Source: Streptomyces sp. NBRC 110611 | GTDB taxonomy: Bacteria > Actinomycetota > Actinomycetes > Streptomycetales > Streptomycetaceae | DNA length: 64,000 nucleotides | Reading direction: 5' to 3' | Assembly: GCF_001590865.1 (NCBI RefSeq) | Contig: NZ_BBUY01000018.1 | Location: 1-64,000, forward strand | In this document: positions 1-10,800 of the stretch, piece by piece | How the letters are laid out: every line of letters begins with the position of its first letter | Position numbering within the stretch: the stretch's first letter is position 1 | Notes under the pieces: model-generated | Database searches by the model: none | Seen by the model: the letters and a program-made list of their open reading frames with translations, nothing else | Told to the model about the DNA's origin: nothing | Position numbers and translations under genes: made by a program

Positions 1-572
1 CACACAGGCCCAGAACGAATCAGAACGACTCGTTCAGGCTAACAGGGCGCCTTCCGGGGCTGTCAACGCATTAATCAACGCACCCCGCCCCTGGGGCCCT
101 GCTCCAGGCCAGGTGCCGACATGGAAGGGTCGCTTGCGAACCTCATTCTGAAACGATCAGTTAGGCCCTTCGCGCCCGGGAGGCGGTGCGGCCCGAGGCG
201 ACGAAGTCGGGGATTCGATTGCGGAAGGCCCGCCAGCGCTTCCGGATCCGCGGAAATGAGACCGACGGAAAGATCGGGTGGGAGGCAGCCACGGGTTACG
301 GCTTACGACTCACCGGGCCTTATTGATGCTGACAATAGCTCAGAAATCCCGTAGTGAAAATTTCGGTGACATCTTGCCGACGGTCGCGCGGGGCACCGAA
401 CGACTCCTGGAGCAGGGCTGACGAGGGAGTGTTTAAACACATCACACACCGTCAGTTCGCTTGCGCATCAGGTGTGTGCAGAGATTTTAGATGTTGCCCC
501 GTCGCCCGCTTTGCGCGTGTCCGGTCGCCGGTATTTCAGTCAACCATTGAAAAAAAGCGAGCCGGTTGATCC
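1..572. other. Non-coding / unassigned left edge
   Basis: I see no convincing gene here. The open frames at 121-354 and 354-569 have Arg/Ser/Gly-rich translations typical of chance frames in GC-rich DNA, and no recognisable motif. The stretch is somewhat less GC-rich around 420-560 than the genes that follow. No clear promoter or terminator was identified. Confidence 0.5.
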
Positions 573-1402
573 TTGAACATTGGGCCGCTGCCGGCGGGCG
601 TGACGCTCGGCCAGGTCCGGGCGCGGATCGCCCTGGACTCCGCCGCCCGCCGGAGCGGCCGGGGAGGGCTGTCGGTCGAGCTGAGCGGACACCTGTCCGT
701 GGGCGGACCGGGCAGACCGGGCAGACCGGCGTATTGGAGAGCGCCGTCACGGTCGAGCTGCCCGCCCTGACGGCGCACGGTGAACTCACCGACGGCAGCG
801 GCCTCTTCGAGCACGCCGAACCCGGCCTCGGCAAGAACGGCACGGGACGGCTCTCCTTCCTGTGCGACCTCTGGGAAGGCGCCTTCGTGGTCGCGGGAGC
901 GCTCCTGAAGCCCCTGGAGATCGCCGGCGTCCCTGGCCGAGCTGACGTTGCAGGAGCTCTGCTTCGAGGTCGTCCCCACCCCCTCCGGGCGGCTGTTCAC
1001 CGCGGCCGGGTCCGCCGAGTTCCCACTGCCCGCCGGGCCTGCGCCCGCCTCACCACACAGATCACCACCGGGGACAGCACGCCCGGCGTCGAGGCCGCCG
1101 ATTCCCTCCTCCTCAACGGCCCGGAGTCGTCGCTGATGGAGCTGGACCTCGTGGCGGACCGCAACCCGGAGTCGACGAGCTGGACCGCGACCCGGGCCGC
1201 CCAGGAAGGCATCACGCTCGGCGAGGCGCTCGCCCCGCTGCTGCCCACGACGGCCGCACCGACAGCAGGACTGCCGAACCTGCTCCCCGCCGTCGAGAAG
1301 ATCTCGCTGCGGTACACCTCGCCGACGGCGGCCGACGCCGCCTCCCTGGTCCTGACCACCGACACCCGGCAGGCACAGGCCGTCCTGGTCGTCACGGACT
1401 GA
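573..1402 (+). pseudogene. Frameshifted fragment of an unknown beta-rich protein
   Basis: No single frame gives a sensible protein. Protein-like sequence hops between frames: 573 to about 725 (VRARIALDSAAR, GGLSVELSGHL), then the next frame from about 733 to 935 (VTVELPALTAHGEL, LEIAGVP), back to the first frame at 948-1040 (LTLQELCFEVVPTPSG), and again to the second from about 1050 to the stop at 1402 (VEKISLRYTSPTAADAASLVLTTD). Alternating hydrophobic residues suggest repeated beta-strands. The function is unknown. It lies 34 bp upstream of another frameshifted gene on the same strand, so the two were probably one operon. At least three indels are needed to restore one frame, which argues for decay rather than a single read error. 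Confidence 0.45.
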
Positions 1403-1436
1403 ACTCCCCGCAGCCCCCCGAAAGGAAAACCCCGTC

Positions 1437-3568
1437 ATGCGTCGCCTCACAGGGCTCGACCCTGCCCGTCTGACACCACCGCAGCCGGTCCAGGCGGCCG
1501 CGGAGTCCCACGTCGAGATCGCCTGGCGCGACGGCAAGCCGCTCCCGCTCACCGTGGTCCGGCCCGGCATCGCCGTGTGCCCCGACCCGGACGTCCTCGA
1601 CATACGCGAAGCCACCTCCAACCCCGAGCCCGGCCTCGAACTGGACGCCGAGGACTACGTAGCGCAGATCGACTTCCTGCTCCGGCGGATCGAGTCCCCC
1701 GAAGCGGGCAAGCGCCTCGTCGAGTTCCTGGGCCAGGCCCAGCCGCTGCCCGACGCGGACGGCGGGGCAGTGGCCCTGGAATGGATCGACGGCCTGGTGC
1801 TGCGGCAGAACGGCCGCCGGATCTCGCCCTCCCCGGCCGAGGTACGGGCCGAGCGGGTGGCCTTCGACCACCACGCGCGCGCGGTCGTCCGCGCCGGCGG
1901 ACGGGACGCCGACGCCCTCACCGCCCTGCGCAGCGCCGCCACCACCTGGCAGCAGCGCAGGCGCGTACGCGGGGTCACCGAGGTCGCCATCGCGCGCGAC
2001 CTGGGATTCCGGCACCGTATCGCCTACGTCGCGCTGACGAGGGTGGAGCGCGTGCACCACCTGGCCGTGCCCCGCAAGCGCATCCCCCACCATCTCTTCG
2101 CCGGTGCGAGCAGTTTCGTCTACAGGTGCGACATCTCCTCCCTGAACGCGCCGGCGGCGTTCCTGAGTACCGTCGACCGGGCCGCCGCGTTCCAGGTGTG
2201 GGATCACCGGGACAAGATCGGCGACGCCCGTCTGGAACAGGGCTACCTGGTCGAGCAGCGTGCCTGCCATCGCAGCCCGGGCCGGCCGGCCGAGACCTCG
2301 CGGCCCCACTGGGTGAGCCCCGACAGCGTGCCCGAGGAGTTGCGGAAGCAAGCGAGGGTGCTCGTCAACCGGGCCCGGTCCGGGACCTCGGCCTCCGGTA
2401 AGTCGCCCTTGGAGACGATCACCGATGTGACCCCGGGGCAGGCGGTCGGCCGCGCCGAGCCGCACAAGGGGGAGGTGGGTTTCGTCGCCATGGTCCCGGC
2501 CAAGGTCGACGGTTATCAGGATCTGCTCACCCTGGCGCGCCGTTACCGCGACGAGGCGACCGCGACGAAGCAGGGGTGCGCGCTCGTCATCGGCCTCAAC
2601 GAGGGCTACCCCTACCGCGAGAGCGAGGCCGGGCGCAAGGACCGCGTCAAGCGGCAGAAGAAGATCATCAAGGACTTCGCCGACGCGTGGCAGAAGGAGA
2701 AACCCGGCTTCCCGGTCGCGGTTCTTTCCTTCCTCTGGCGCGCGCCGCACGACAGTAAAGGCCTCAGCGATCAGAAGACCATCCCCTACGGCGCCATACG
2801 GCAGACCATCGCCGGAAGCGACCACGTCCAGGAGTTCGCGAAGGCGCTGTACGCCGACGGCAAGGGATACGAGCGGATCTACTTCCACACCGGCGACGAC
2901 CCGCGCGTGGACATCGCCACCGCGATGGACCGGGACGTCCGCGTCGCGATGGCGGATGTCGACCCCAGGACCGTCTATTTCCCGGAACCCAACACGTTCA
3001 TCAAGCTCCTGGACGGCCTCACCGGACTGGAGAACGGCGTCACCTTCGGTCTGGGCGACCAGGAAGGAGAGGCCCTGGCGAAGTCTCTCGGGAAGGTCCG
3101 CGGCGAGGACAGGAACAACAGGGTGTTCGCCCCTGACTGCTCCGTCGTCACCGACGGCGGCAGGCTCATCAAGGCCATCCTGGCCACGCCCCAACAGGCC
3201 TCGTCAGCTCACGCGTCCTCGCGCTCCGCCAGTCCTACACCCAGAGCCACGCGCGCCGTGAAGAGTGGCGGAAGCGCGTCCTCGACTTCTACCGGGTGGC
3301 GCCTGACACGGCAATGGGGCTGTCGGATCTCGTCTTCGAAGTGCCGGACGACACCAGGCTGGCAGAGCTCGCCGGAATGGACTCGGCGTCATTCGACGAA
3401 TACCTCACCGGAGAAAGGAAGTCGGAGCTCTTGAAGAGAGTCAAGGCGAAGAAGCTCGACGGCCCTCTCCGCACCGATTCCGAGCCCTCACTCGGCCGCA
3501 TCGTCAACGGCACGCACGAAGCCGTGTTGCGCAACTACGTCAACGCATACCGCCAACTCCCGCACTGA
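1437..3568 (+). pseudogene. Large hypothetical protein with one frameshift near its C-terminus
   Basis: The ATG at 1437 follows an AAAGGA-type ribosome site. The first frame is coherent to about 3185 and then becomes Ser/Thr/Arg-rich nonsense ending at 3434. Moving one base at about 3183-3188 restores a charged, plausible sequence (LVSSRVLALRQSYTQSHARR, then VFEVPDDTRLAEL) to a stop at 3568. This corresponds to loss of one C in GGCC(C)ACGCC and gives about 710 residues. Central segments include VIGLNEGYPYRE, a basic lysine-rich stretch, and HTGDDPRVDIATAMDRDV. I do not recognise the family and assign no function. It follows another broken gene. Because only one base separates the two frames, a sequencing error or a recent mutation are both possible. 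Confidence 0.55.
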
Positions 3569-3579
3569 GCACGGAGCGA

Positions 3580-3640
3580 GGGGCCTGATTCCATCACCTT
3601 CCGTCATCCCCATCATCTTCCGTCATAGGAATCAGGCCCC
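3580..3640 (+). terminator. Long-stem hairpin after the 1437-3568 gene
   Basis: A perfect 13-bp inverted repeat, GGGGCCTGATTCC (3580-3592) and GGAATCAGGCCCC (3628-3640), encloses a 35-nt loop. The loop holds two direct copies of CTTCCGTCAT (3598-3607 and 3617-3626). It begins 12 bp after the restored stop codon, so it may end transcription. No T-tract follows, so it would be a GC-rich actinomycete-type terminator or an mRNA-stabilising structure. Confidence 0.45.
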
Positions 3641-3995
3641 GGCGCCGGCCTGACTCCGGCCCCGGCCCCGGCGCCGGCCTGCTGCCTCGCCGTTGCCGCC
3701 GGGCTCGCCCTGCCCGATGCCACTCACGGGGATCAAGTTCGGACGGATGCCGTGCCATTCCATCGACGCGGCGGTGGCCAGTTCCCATACGTCGGCGACT
3801 TGCTTTCAAATCAGAACCCCTTCCGCCGCTACATCTGCGATGTCAAGGTCACTTGGCGAATGGGTCTGGGATTGTTCGGTCTGCGCTGGCGTGAAACTCC
3901 TCGCCTTCTCACTCCCCCGCAGCGGTGCTGATAGGCAGGAAGCGGGCCGGCCACCGAACCCGGCCGGCACTGGAGAAGGAGGCGAAGTTCACGAC
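3641..3995. other. Intergenic region upstream of the YoaK-family gene
   Basis: GC-rich short repeats of the CCGGCCCCGGCGCCGG type occur at about 3638-3685. The rest, 3690-3995, is open in the frame of the next gene but its translation looks non-coding. A ribosome site GGAGAAGGAGG at 3972-3982 marks the start of the following gene. Confidence 0.4.
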
Positions 3996-4838
3996 ATGGC
4001 ACGGCGTACGACGCTCGGCGACGACCCCCTGCCCTCGGTCATCCTGGCGCTGACGACGGTGAGCGGCATGATGGACGCCATCAGCTTCCTGGGCCTGGGA
4101 AAGGTCTTCATCGGGATGATGACCGGCAACGTCGTCGTCCTGGGATTCGCCCTCGGCGGGGTTCCCGGCTTCTCCGAACCCGGCCCGCTGGTCGCCATCC
4201 TGGGCTTCGTCGCCGGCATCGTACTCGCCGGTCGCGGGGAACGACGAACATCCCGGAGCGAGCCCCGCCGTTGGTTCCCCCGCGCACTGCTCTTCGAAAC
4301 GGCCTTCCTGTACGCCGCCACCACACTCGCCTGGCTGGCCCCGCAGAACCCGCCGATCCACGACATCATCACCGGCACCCTCGCCACCGCGATGGGCGTA
4401 CGATGCGCCACCGTCCGCAGACTCGCGGTACCCGACCTCGTGGTCACCTTCGCCCTGACGGGAGCCCTCATCGCCCTGATACAGGACGCGAACCGGACGA
4501 AGTGGCGCGGCCGACAGGCCGTCAGGAGACTTTGCGTGATCCTCGCCCTGACGCTCGGCGCCGCCGCCGGAGCGGTACTCATGCAACACACAGGGCTCCG
4601 CTGGTCCCTGCTCGCCGTCGCGATCCTGGTGACGGCCATCACGGCGGTCGTGCGCTGGCACCCGGCCCTCACGAGCGGCGCACGAGCCGGGGAGCACCAG
4701 ACAGTGACCGGTGCGCCGTTCGTGGACCCGGTGGCACGATCGAGATCGGCCAAGGCGGACCTTCGGGCCGGAATCAGAAGGCGGGCGCCCTCGGCACACA
4801 GGGAGCGGCCGGGGCTGAGGGGTCCAGGGCCCGTTTGA
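3996..4838 (+). CDS. YoaK / DUF1275 family membrane protein
   Basis: A 280-residue membrane protein of the YoaK (DUF1275) family, whose biochemical role is not established. The N-terminal segment LALTTVSGMMDAISFLGLG followed by FIGMMTGNVVVLGFALGG is the family signature (D-A-x-S-F near helix 1, M-T-G-N in helix 2). Further hydrophobic helices lie at about residues 65-85, 95-115, 125-165 and 180-215, giving about six membrane spans. I chose the ATG at 3996 because a strong GGAGAAGGAGG lies 13 bp upstream; the frame is open to 3693 but that extension has no membrane or family character. The last ~60 residues are polar and Arg-rich. They overlap the 3' end of the convergent lipase gene by 65 bp, so this tail may be recent read-through sequence. 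Confidence 0.8.
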   Translation: MARRTTLGDDPLPSVILALTTVSGMMDAISFLGLGKVFIGMMTGNVVVLGFALGGVPGFSEPGPLVAILGFVAGIVLAGRGERRTSRSEPRRWFPRALLFETAFLYAATTLAWLAPQNPPIHDIITGTLATAMGVRCATVRRLAVPDLVVTFALTGALIALIQDANRTKWRGRQAVRRLCVILALTLGAAAGAVLMQHTGLRWSLLAVAILVTAITAVVRWHPALTSGARAGEHQTVTGAPFVDPVARSRSAKADLRAGIRRRAPSAHRERPGLRGPGPV

Positions 4839-5730
4839 CCAGTCCGACCGCACGCGGGCTGTAGGACATGCTCAGATGGGCGGAGAAGTCGACGAAGCAG
4901 CCCTCCTGCAAGGTGATGTTCTGCACCGTTGCTCCGGGGCCCGCCGTCATGAACGTGTTCTGCCAGGGGGTGCTGACCTCGTCGTACTTCGTGCCGATCA
5001 CGGTGTACTCGACCCCGGGAACGGTGTCGCCGTCGGCGTTGAGTTCCTTGATGAAGTCGGAATTCTCGTACTGCTGGATGCCCGCCTTCCCGAAGTACTT
5101 CTCCCCGGATTCCAGTATGTGGAGCTTGTCGGCGAGAGTCTCGATGCCGCTGAGGGTGGTGCCGTGGTTGGTCGCGGCGAGTTGGACAACCTTCTTGACC
5201 TTGTTCTTCGAGGGGTCGGTCGTGTTCGCGCCTCCGTCGGCCTTGAGATACCAGCGGGCCAGAATCCCGCCCTGGGAGTGGCCGACAAGGTCTACCTGGC
5301 CGGAGCCGCTGGCAGCGAGCACCTTGTCCACGAAGGCGGCCAGCTCCTCGGAGGACTTCCTGATGTCTCCGTAACCCTTGACGGTGGGAGCGACACCGAC
5401 TCCGGCGTCGTCGGTGTCGCCGTAGTCGAGGGCGTAGACGCAGTAGCCCTGGGCCTTCAACTCGGGGGACACCCGGGCCCAGTTGTTGTAGCGGTTCTCA
5501 TAGGTCCCGTGTACCAGGACGACCGGACGCGGGTGGGCGGCGCTGGGACGGCAGTTCCAGTCGTTGGCGCCCGGCGGATCGATGTCGAGGTGGAGGATGG
5601 AATAGCCGAGTGCGGGAAGGAAATTGTCCTGCTCAGGGCCGGTCCTCGCGGCCGCGGACGTGGAGGTGGAGGTGGCCAAGACCGTCGCGGCGGCGGCACA
5701 GACGGCGGTGACGTATCTGAGTATGTGCAA
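4774..5730 (-). CDS. Secreted alpha/beta-hydrolase lipase (class 2-like)
   Basis: An exported lipase or esterase of about 318 residues. The N-terminus has a short positive region and a hydrophobic core (YVTAVCAAAATVLA) ending in an Ala-rich cleavage region, a typical Sec signal. The mature part carries the oxyanion-hole segment VVLVHGTYENR, the nucleophile elbow VDLVGHSQGGILARWY (GHSQG serine), and a candidate catalytic His in FSAHLSMSYSP near the C-terminus. Two cysteines after the signal and one near the end may form disulfides. The TTG at 5730 is preferred because AGGAG lies 5 bp upstream; a GTG at 5763 is also possible. It runs convergently into the YoaK-family gene with a 65-bp overlap. 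The substrate is probably acylglycerols or short-chain esters in the medium; this is inferred from family only. Confidence 0.85.
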   Translation of the reverse strand: MHILRYVTAVCAAAATVLATSTSTSAAARTGPEQDNFLPALGYSILHLDIDPPGANDWNCRPSAAHPRPVVLVHGTYENRYNNWARVSPELKAQGYCVYALDYGDTDDAGVGVAPTVKGYGDIRKSSEELAAFVDKVLAASGSGQVDLVGHSQGGILARWYLKADGGANTTDPSKNKVKKVVQLAATNHGTTLSGIETLADKLHILESGEKYFGKAGIQQYENSDFIKELNADGDTVPGVEYTVIGTKYDEVSTPWQNTFMTAGPGATVQNITLQEGCFVDFSAHLSMSYSPRAVGLVKRALDPSAPAAPCVPRAPAF

Positions 5731-6232
5731 GACGGCTCCTGAGAAGTGCGGAACTCGGACCACGCGCGATGTCTCTCATGAGTGCTGACCGAGGAGGAAG
5801 CCTCGGGTGACCTCCTCCGACGTCCCCACCGGATGACGCACCGTCAGGCCTCCGGCCCTGGTACCGCCCGAGGAGCCCGGACCGTCGGCCGCGTGTCCCC
5901 GGCATGGCCTCCCGGGCCCTCAGTGCGCACGCCGAGGCGGGAGGCTCTGAAGGGAGGAAAACAACAGGCGCGCACTCACACCCCCCGAACGGCCGAATCA
6001 TCACACCGGTCACACCCGACCATCACATCTCTACAAGATCGCGTTACGAGCTCCGAGCCGAGCGATCATGCGAAGCCACTTGATAGCCAGCCCGCCGAGT
6101 ACGGCCTGGAGCGTTCATAGAGTCGCAGGTCACGCATGTGACTTCGAGCGTTTCGCCGACCTGGCCGGCGGCCACCCTGACCACTCGGATCCCCCTAATC
6201 CCGCCGCAGACTCGCCGTTCGCATCAGACGGA
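5731..6232. other. Intergenic region, lipase promoter side
   Basis: Holds the upstream region of the leftward lipase gene. Open frames at 5782-6120 and 5633-6013 look like shadow frames. The part from 5990 to 6070 is less GC-rich (CGAATCATCACACCGGTCAC) and could hold promoters in either direction, but I could not assign -35/-10 boxes confidently. Confidence 0.4.
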
Positions 6233-6493
6233 ATGCCTCACATCTGGGAACTGACCGGGTGGGATGCCGATGAACGCCCAGCTCACGTCACCGAGCTCAG
6301 CCGGGAAGAGATCGTGCGCATCCGCGACCTCTTCGACCGCCGCCTACCCCCGGCAGGTAAGGACGAGTGGCTTGCCTGCGCGGCCTACGAAGTGACCCTT
6401 GACCTGCAACCCCAGGTGCTGACCGCTATCCCTCGGCTGGAGTTCAAGCCAGGGCTGCACTACTTCGTTGAGGGGGCTGTCCTCTCCGACTAG
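6233..6493 (+). CDS. Small hypothetical protein
   Basis: An acidic protein of about 86 residues if it starts at the ATG at 6233 (MPHIWELTGWDADER); the frame is open back to 6068. It contains ELSREEIVRIRDLFDRRLPP, likely an amphipathic helix, and ends VEGAVLSD. I do not recognise the family. It stands alone on the plus strand between the lipase and the PKS cluster and converges on the last P450 of that cluster, 132 bp away. Codon usage looks normal for the host (many GAC/CTG/GCC), which supports it being real, but the lack of motifs keeps confidence moderate. Confidence 0.45.
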   Translation: MPHIWELTGWDADERPAHVTELSREEIVRIRDLFDRRLPPAGKDEWLACAAYEVTLDLQPQVLTAIPRLEFKPGLHYFVEGAVLSD

Positions 6494-6625
6494 GAGGCCG
6501 GCGGCCCGGTCCCGCCGTCTGGGGAACCGAGCAGGCCGTGACCGTCACCGACGACGTCAACCGCTGCCGGCAGTCCTTTCTGCGGAGAATGGCCGGTCGC
6601 GACGGCGTCCCGCTGCTCCGCGCCG

Positions 6626-7843
6626 TCAGGCGCCCTGCCAGGTCACGTGCATCGCCTCCGGTCCCCGGACGTGCGGTCGTTCCTTCCATGTGATGTCGCG
6701 GACGGTCAGCTCCGGGGTCCTGGTGAGCAGCACCCGCAGTCCCTCCTGGAGGTCGATGCGCCCGAGCTGGGCGCCGACGCAGTAGTGCGCGCCATGACCG
6801 AAGCTGAGGTGTCCACCGGGTGGCCGGGTGAAGTCGATCGCGTCGGGGTCCTCGAATCGGGCCGGGTCGTGGTTGGCCGACTCGTTGGCGACGGTGAGGG
6901 CTTCGCCCGCGCGTACCAGCGTGCCGCCGACGTTGACATCCTCCCGCGCATAGCGGACGAACAGGCCGGCACCGGCGGAGGCGTTGTAGCGCAGCAGCTC
7001 CTCAACCGCCGCCGGCAGCTCGGCCGGGTGCGCACGGAGCCGGTTCCAGAGCACACGGTCGCCCCGCGTGAGAACGTAGACGCAGTTCGGAATCTGGGTG
7101 GTGACCGCCTCGAACCCGGCCAGCAGCAGGCCGACGACCAGGTCGATCAGCTCGGTGTCGGTAAGCCGGTCCTCCTCGTCCCGGGCCTGGATCATCGCCG
7201 ACAGCAGGTCGTCGCGGGGGCGGGCCCGACGCTCGGCGATGAGCTGCTCGGTGCAGGTGCGCAGGGCACCGAACCGCCGCATCATGTCCTCGGGGCCGAC
7301 GGCGCTGCCGGGGAGCAGCGCCGCGCTGGCCGACTCGAACGCCTCCCGGTCCGAGGCCGGCACGCCGAGCAGGTCGCAGAGGGACAACACGATGATCTGC
7401 TGCGCGTAGTCCGCCACGATGTCCATGCCCGGCCCGGCGTTCATCGCCGACGACAGCAGATCGTCCGCCGCCGCGTGGACCGTCGGGCGCTGCTCGTCGA
7501 TACGGGATTTGCTGAGGGCTTTGAGCAACAGCGTGCGCAGCCGGGTGTGTTCGGGGGCATCCAGGGTGATCAGCCCGGCCAGGTCCGTCGCCTCGTCCTG
7601 GCGCGGGTAGTCCCGGCCGACGGACATCGCGCGGCTGAACCGCGCATCGCCCAGCACCAGCCGGGCGTCCGCGTAGCGGGTGACCAGCCAGGTGGGTTCA
7701 CCGTAGGCGAGCCGCACCCGGAGCAACCCCTTGCGCTGCCGCAGTTCCCGGAACCGCTCGTTGACCTCGATGCCGCGGCCGTCGTCGAAGGGGAAGTGCT
7801 CCAGTGCCTCTGTGGTGACGGGAAGATCGGGAACGGTCGTCAT
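6626..7843 (-). CDS. Cytochrome P450 (last gene of the PKS operon)
   Basis: A 405-residue soluble bacterial P450, expected to hydroxylate or otherwise oxidise the polyketide using ferredoxin-delivered electrons. The heme-binding loop is FGHGAHYCVG near residue 355 (Cys ligand), the K-helix has EELLRY (E-x-x-R type), and the I-helix reads LLLAGFEAVTT. In that I-helix the usual acid-alcohol pair (E-T) is E-A, so the conserved threonine is missing. The ATG at 7843 overlaps the stop of PKS-C as ATGA, with GGAGGTG upstream, so translation is coupled to the thioesterase-bearing PKS. The frame stays open to 8056 but that part is antisense-like shadow. No ferredoxin gene is seen nearby. Confidence 0.93.
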   Translation of the reverse strand: MTTVPDLPVTTEALEHFPFDDGRGIEVNERFRELRQRKGLLRVRLAYGEPTWLVTRYADARLVLGDARFSRAMSVGRDYPRQDEATDLAGLITLDAPEHTRLRTLLLKALSKSRIDEQRPTVHAAADDLLSSAMNAGPGMDIVADYAQQIIVLSLCDLLGVPASDREAFESASAALLPGSAVGPEDMMRRFGALRTCTEQLIAERRARPRDDLLSAMIQARDEEDRLTDTELIDLVVGLLLAGFEAVTTQIPNCVYVLTRGDRVLWNRLRAHPAELPAAVEELLRYNASAGAGLFVRYAREDVNVGGTLVRAGEALTVANESANHDPARFEDPDAIDFTRPPGGHLSFGHGAHYCVGAQLGRIDLQEGLRVLLTRTPELTVRDITWKERPHVRGPEAMHVTWQGA

Positions 7844-10800
7844 ACGGGCTGCACCTCCGTCAGCCAGTCGTGCAGGTTCGTCGAGATCAGGTCGGCGTGC
7901 TGGGACAGAATGGTGAAGTGATCGCCGGGCAGCCTGCGCACGCGGTGCGCCAGTTCGGCCGGGAACGGGTGGTCCTCCGAACTGGTGGGCATACCCGCGA
8001 CGACCTCGCTGGCGAGCAGGTGCAGGACCGGCGCCTCCAGCGGGCCGGGCCGCCAACCGCTGAAGATCCTGCTGTAGCCGCCCATCGCCGCGATCTGGCC
8101 GCTGGTGGTCACGGTCCGGTCCGGACGGTCGAGCGACATGCCCATGAGGTCACGCCGTCGGATCTGCTCGCGCATGAACTCGCTGCGAGTCTCGGTCTGG
8201 TCCATCTCCTCCTCCGGCAGGTACGAGTCCAACAGCAGCAGCGCGGTGACGGGGACGCCGGTCTGCTCCAGGTGCGCGGCCAGGTCGTGCGCCAGCCAGC
8301 CGCCCGAGGAGTAGCCCGCGATGATCAACGGGGTGCCGGCCAGCTCACGGCGCAGCGGTTTCGCCAGCATCCGCATCAGGGCGGCACGGTCGGCGGGCAG
8401 CGGAGCCTCACCCGCGAATCCGGGCGACCACAGCGACCACACATCGGACGCGGGGTCCAGCCCGGTGTGCAGGTAGGAGTAGGGCAGGTCCAGGTTGGGG
8501 AAGATCGGCGGGGTGAGGCCGACGATCGTGGGGCCGCCCGCGCCCGCCCCCACCTGGCGCAGTTCGGCGAGGTCGCGCGGATCGTCCTGATCGAACGTGT
8601 CGCGGGTCTCGGAGGCCGTGCGGGCCAGGCGGAGGGCGACGTCGATCCGGCCGGTGCGGATCGCCCGGATGTAGAACGAGGCCAGGCTGCCGTCGCTTTC
8701 GTCGGTGTTCTCGGGCGCCGGGTCCACCGGCCCGGTGCCGGGTTCCCGGGTCTCGTCCCCGGACCGGGTGGTCCCCACGATCTCGTCGAGCGTGCCCTCC
8801 TCGGCGCGGGCGGCCAGCTTTTCCAGCACGCGCTCGGTGAGATCGACCACCGTGGGATAGTTCAGCACGTCGGCGAGTTCGATCTCCACACCGGCGCCGT
8901 TGGTGAGGCGATTGCGCAGATCCTGCGCGCTCAGCGAGTCCATCCCGAGGTCGCGGAACGTCTCCTCGGCGTCGACCTCGTCCTCCGGTCCGTAGCCCAT
9001 CGCCCGGTCCAGGCACTGACGGACCAGCGTCTCGACGTGACCGTTGCGCTCCTGCTCGGGCAGTGCCCACAGCAGAGCCGCGGGCGAGCGGCGATCGGCC
9101 TCGTGCGTCCCCGGGGCGTCGGAGGTCAGCACCGGCATGGTCCACTCGCGCTCGATCCAGTAGCGGCTGCGCTGGAAGGCGTAGCCGGGCAGCGGGATAC
9201 GCCGGGCACCGGCGTCGGCCAGGACGGCACGCCAGTCCACCGTCGCGCCCCTCACGTACGCGCGGCCCAGTGCGCGCACGATTGCCGCCGGACCGGTCCC
9301 CGCGCTCTCCGTCTCCTCCGGCACGGCCAGCACGGCGGCACCGTCGGACATCGCGGCGGCCAGGCCCGCGGTGTCCCCACCGAACACGAGCAGCAGTCGA
9401 TGACCGTCGGCCCGCAGCTCGCGGGCGACCGCGTCGGATACGGCAGCAGCCGGCACCATGCGGTAATCGTCCTCGGCCGGACGGTCGCGCAGCCAACGGC
9501 CGGTGTCCCCGCACAGCACCGGCACACCGGGCGCGGGGGGCGGGACATCCACGACGTCGGGTTCCACGCCCGCGGGACACCCGGCCGCGATCCGCAGCGC
9601 CGAGGACAGGGACAGCCATCCGACCGCCCAGGACGCGGCCAGCCGGCCGGATCCGTGTGCCGCCAACGCCGCCGGGCGCACCCCGGACGCGCACCACATC
9701 CGTGTCACGCCGGTCAGCACGGCCAGCGTGGCCGGGGCCAGCACATCCGGCCGGTCCAGTGGTGGCGCGTCCGGGTCGCCGCGCAGCACGTCCGCCAGAG
9801 ACCAGCCGACCAGCCCGGCCAGCGTGGCCGCACATGCGGAGAGGTGCTCGGCGAAGCCCTCGGTCTGGGCGTACTGCGTGGCCAGCGCGCGCACCACGGC
9901 CGGGGGGCACTCATGTGGGTACACGAACGCGGTGGTGCCGTTCCGCACGGCGGTGCCGGAGACCACCGCCGTGGCGCTCCCGGTCTCGTTTTGGCCCGTG
10001 CTCAGCGCGGTCAGGCCCGCGGCGAGGTCGGCCGGGCGGGAGCCGAACACCACCGCGCGGTGCGGCAGGTGCGCCCGGGTGGTGGCCAGCGACCACGACA
10101 GGTCCAGCAGATCCGGGCGCGCCCGGTCGAGGTACTCGTGCAGCGCGGCCGCCTGCGCGGACAGCGCCTGTTCGGTCCTGCCCGACAGGGTCCAGGCCAG
10201 CAGCGGCGGGACGGCCCGGTCGCCGGGCCCGGTGTCCGGGTCGGGCCCCGGGTCCTCCAGGATCACATGCGCATTGGTACCGCCGACTCCGAACGCGGAT
10301 ACGCCCGCCCGCCGGGGACGCCCGTCGCGCGGCCACGGGACTGCGCCGGTGAGCAGTTCGACCCCGCCCTGCGCCCAGTCGACCCGGGGGGTCGCCGTGC
10401 CGATGTGCAGGGTCCTGGGCAGCGTGCTGTGCCGCATGGCCAGCACCATCTTCACCACGCCGGCGACTCCGGCCGCGGCCTGGGTGTGGGCGAGGTTCGA
10501 CTTCACCGCGCCGACCAGCAGCGGCGGCCGGTCGCCGCGGTGGCGGCCGTACCCGGCCAACAGCGCCTGCGCCTCGATCGGGTCGCCGAGCGCGGTACCC
10601 GCGCCGTGCGCCTCCACCGCGTCGACGTCCGCGGGCGACAGGCCGGCCGAGGCGAGCGCGTCGGCGATCACCTGCTGCTGCGCGGTTCCGTTCGGGGCGG
10701 TCAGCCCGGAGGAGGTGCCATCGGAGTTGATCGCCGATCCGCGCAGCAGCGCGAGCACCGGGTGGTGGTTGCGGCGTGCGTCGGAGAGCTTCTCCAGCAC

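Noticed and set aside
121..569. Two small plus-strand frames at the left edge
   Set aside because: No ribosome site, no motif, translations biased to Arg/Ser/Gly.
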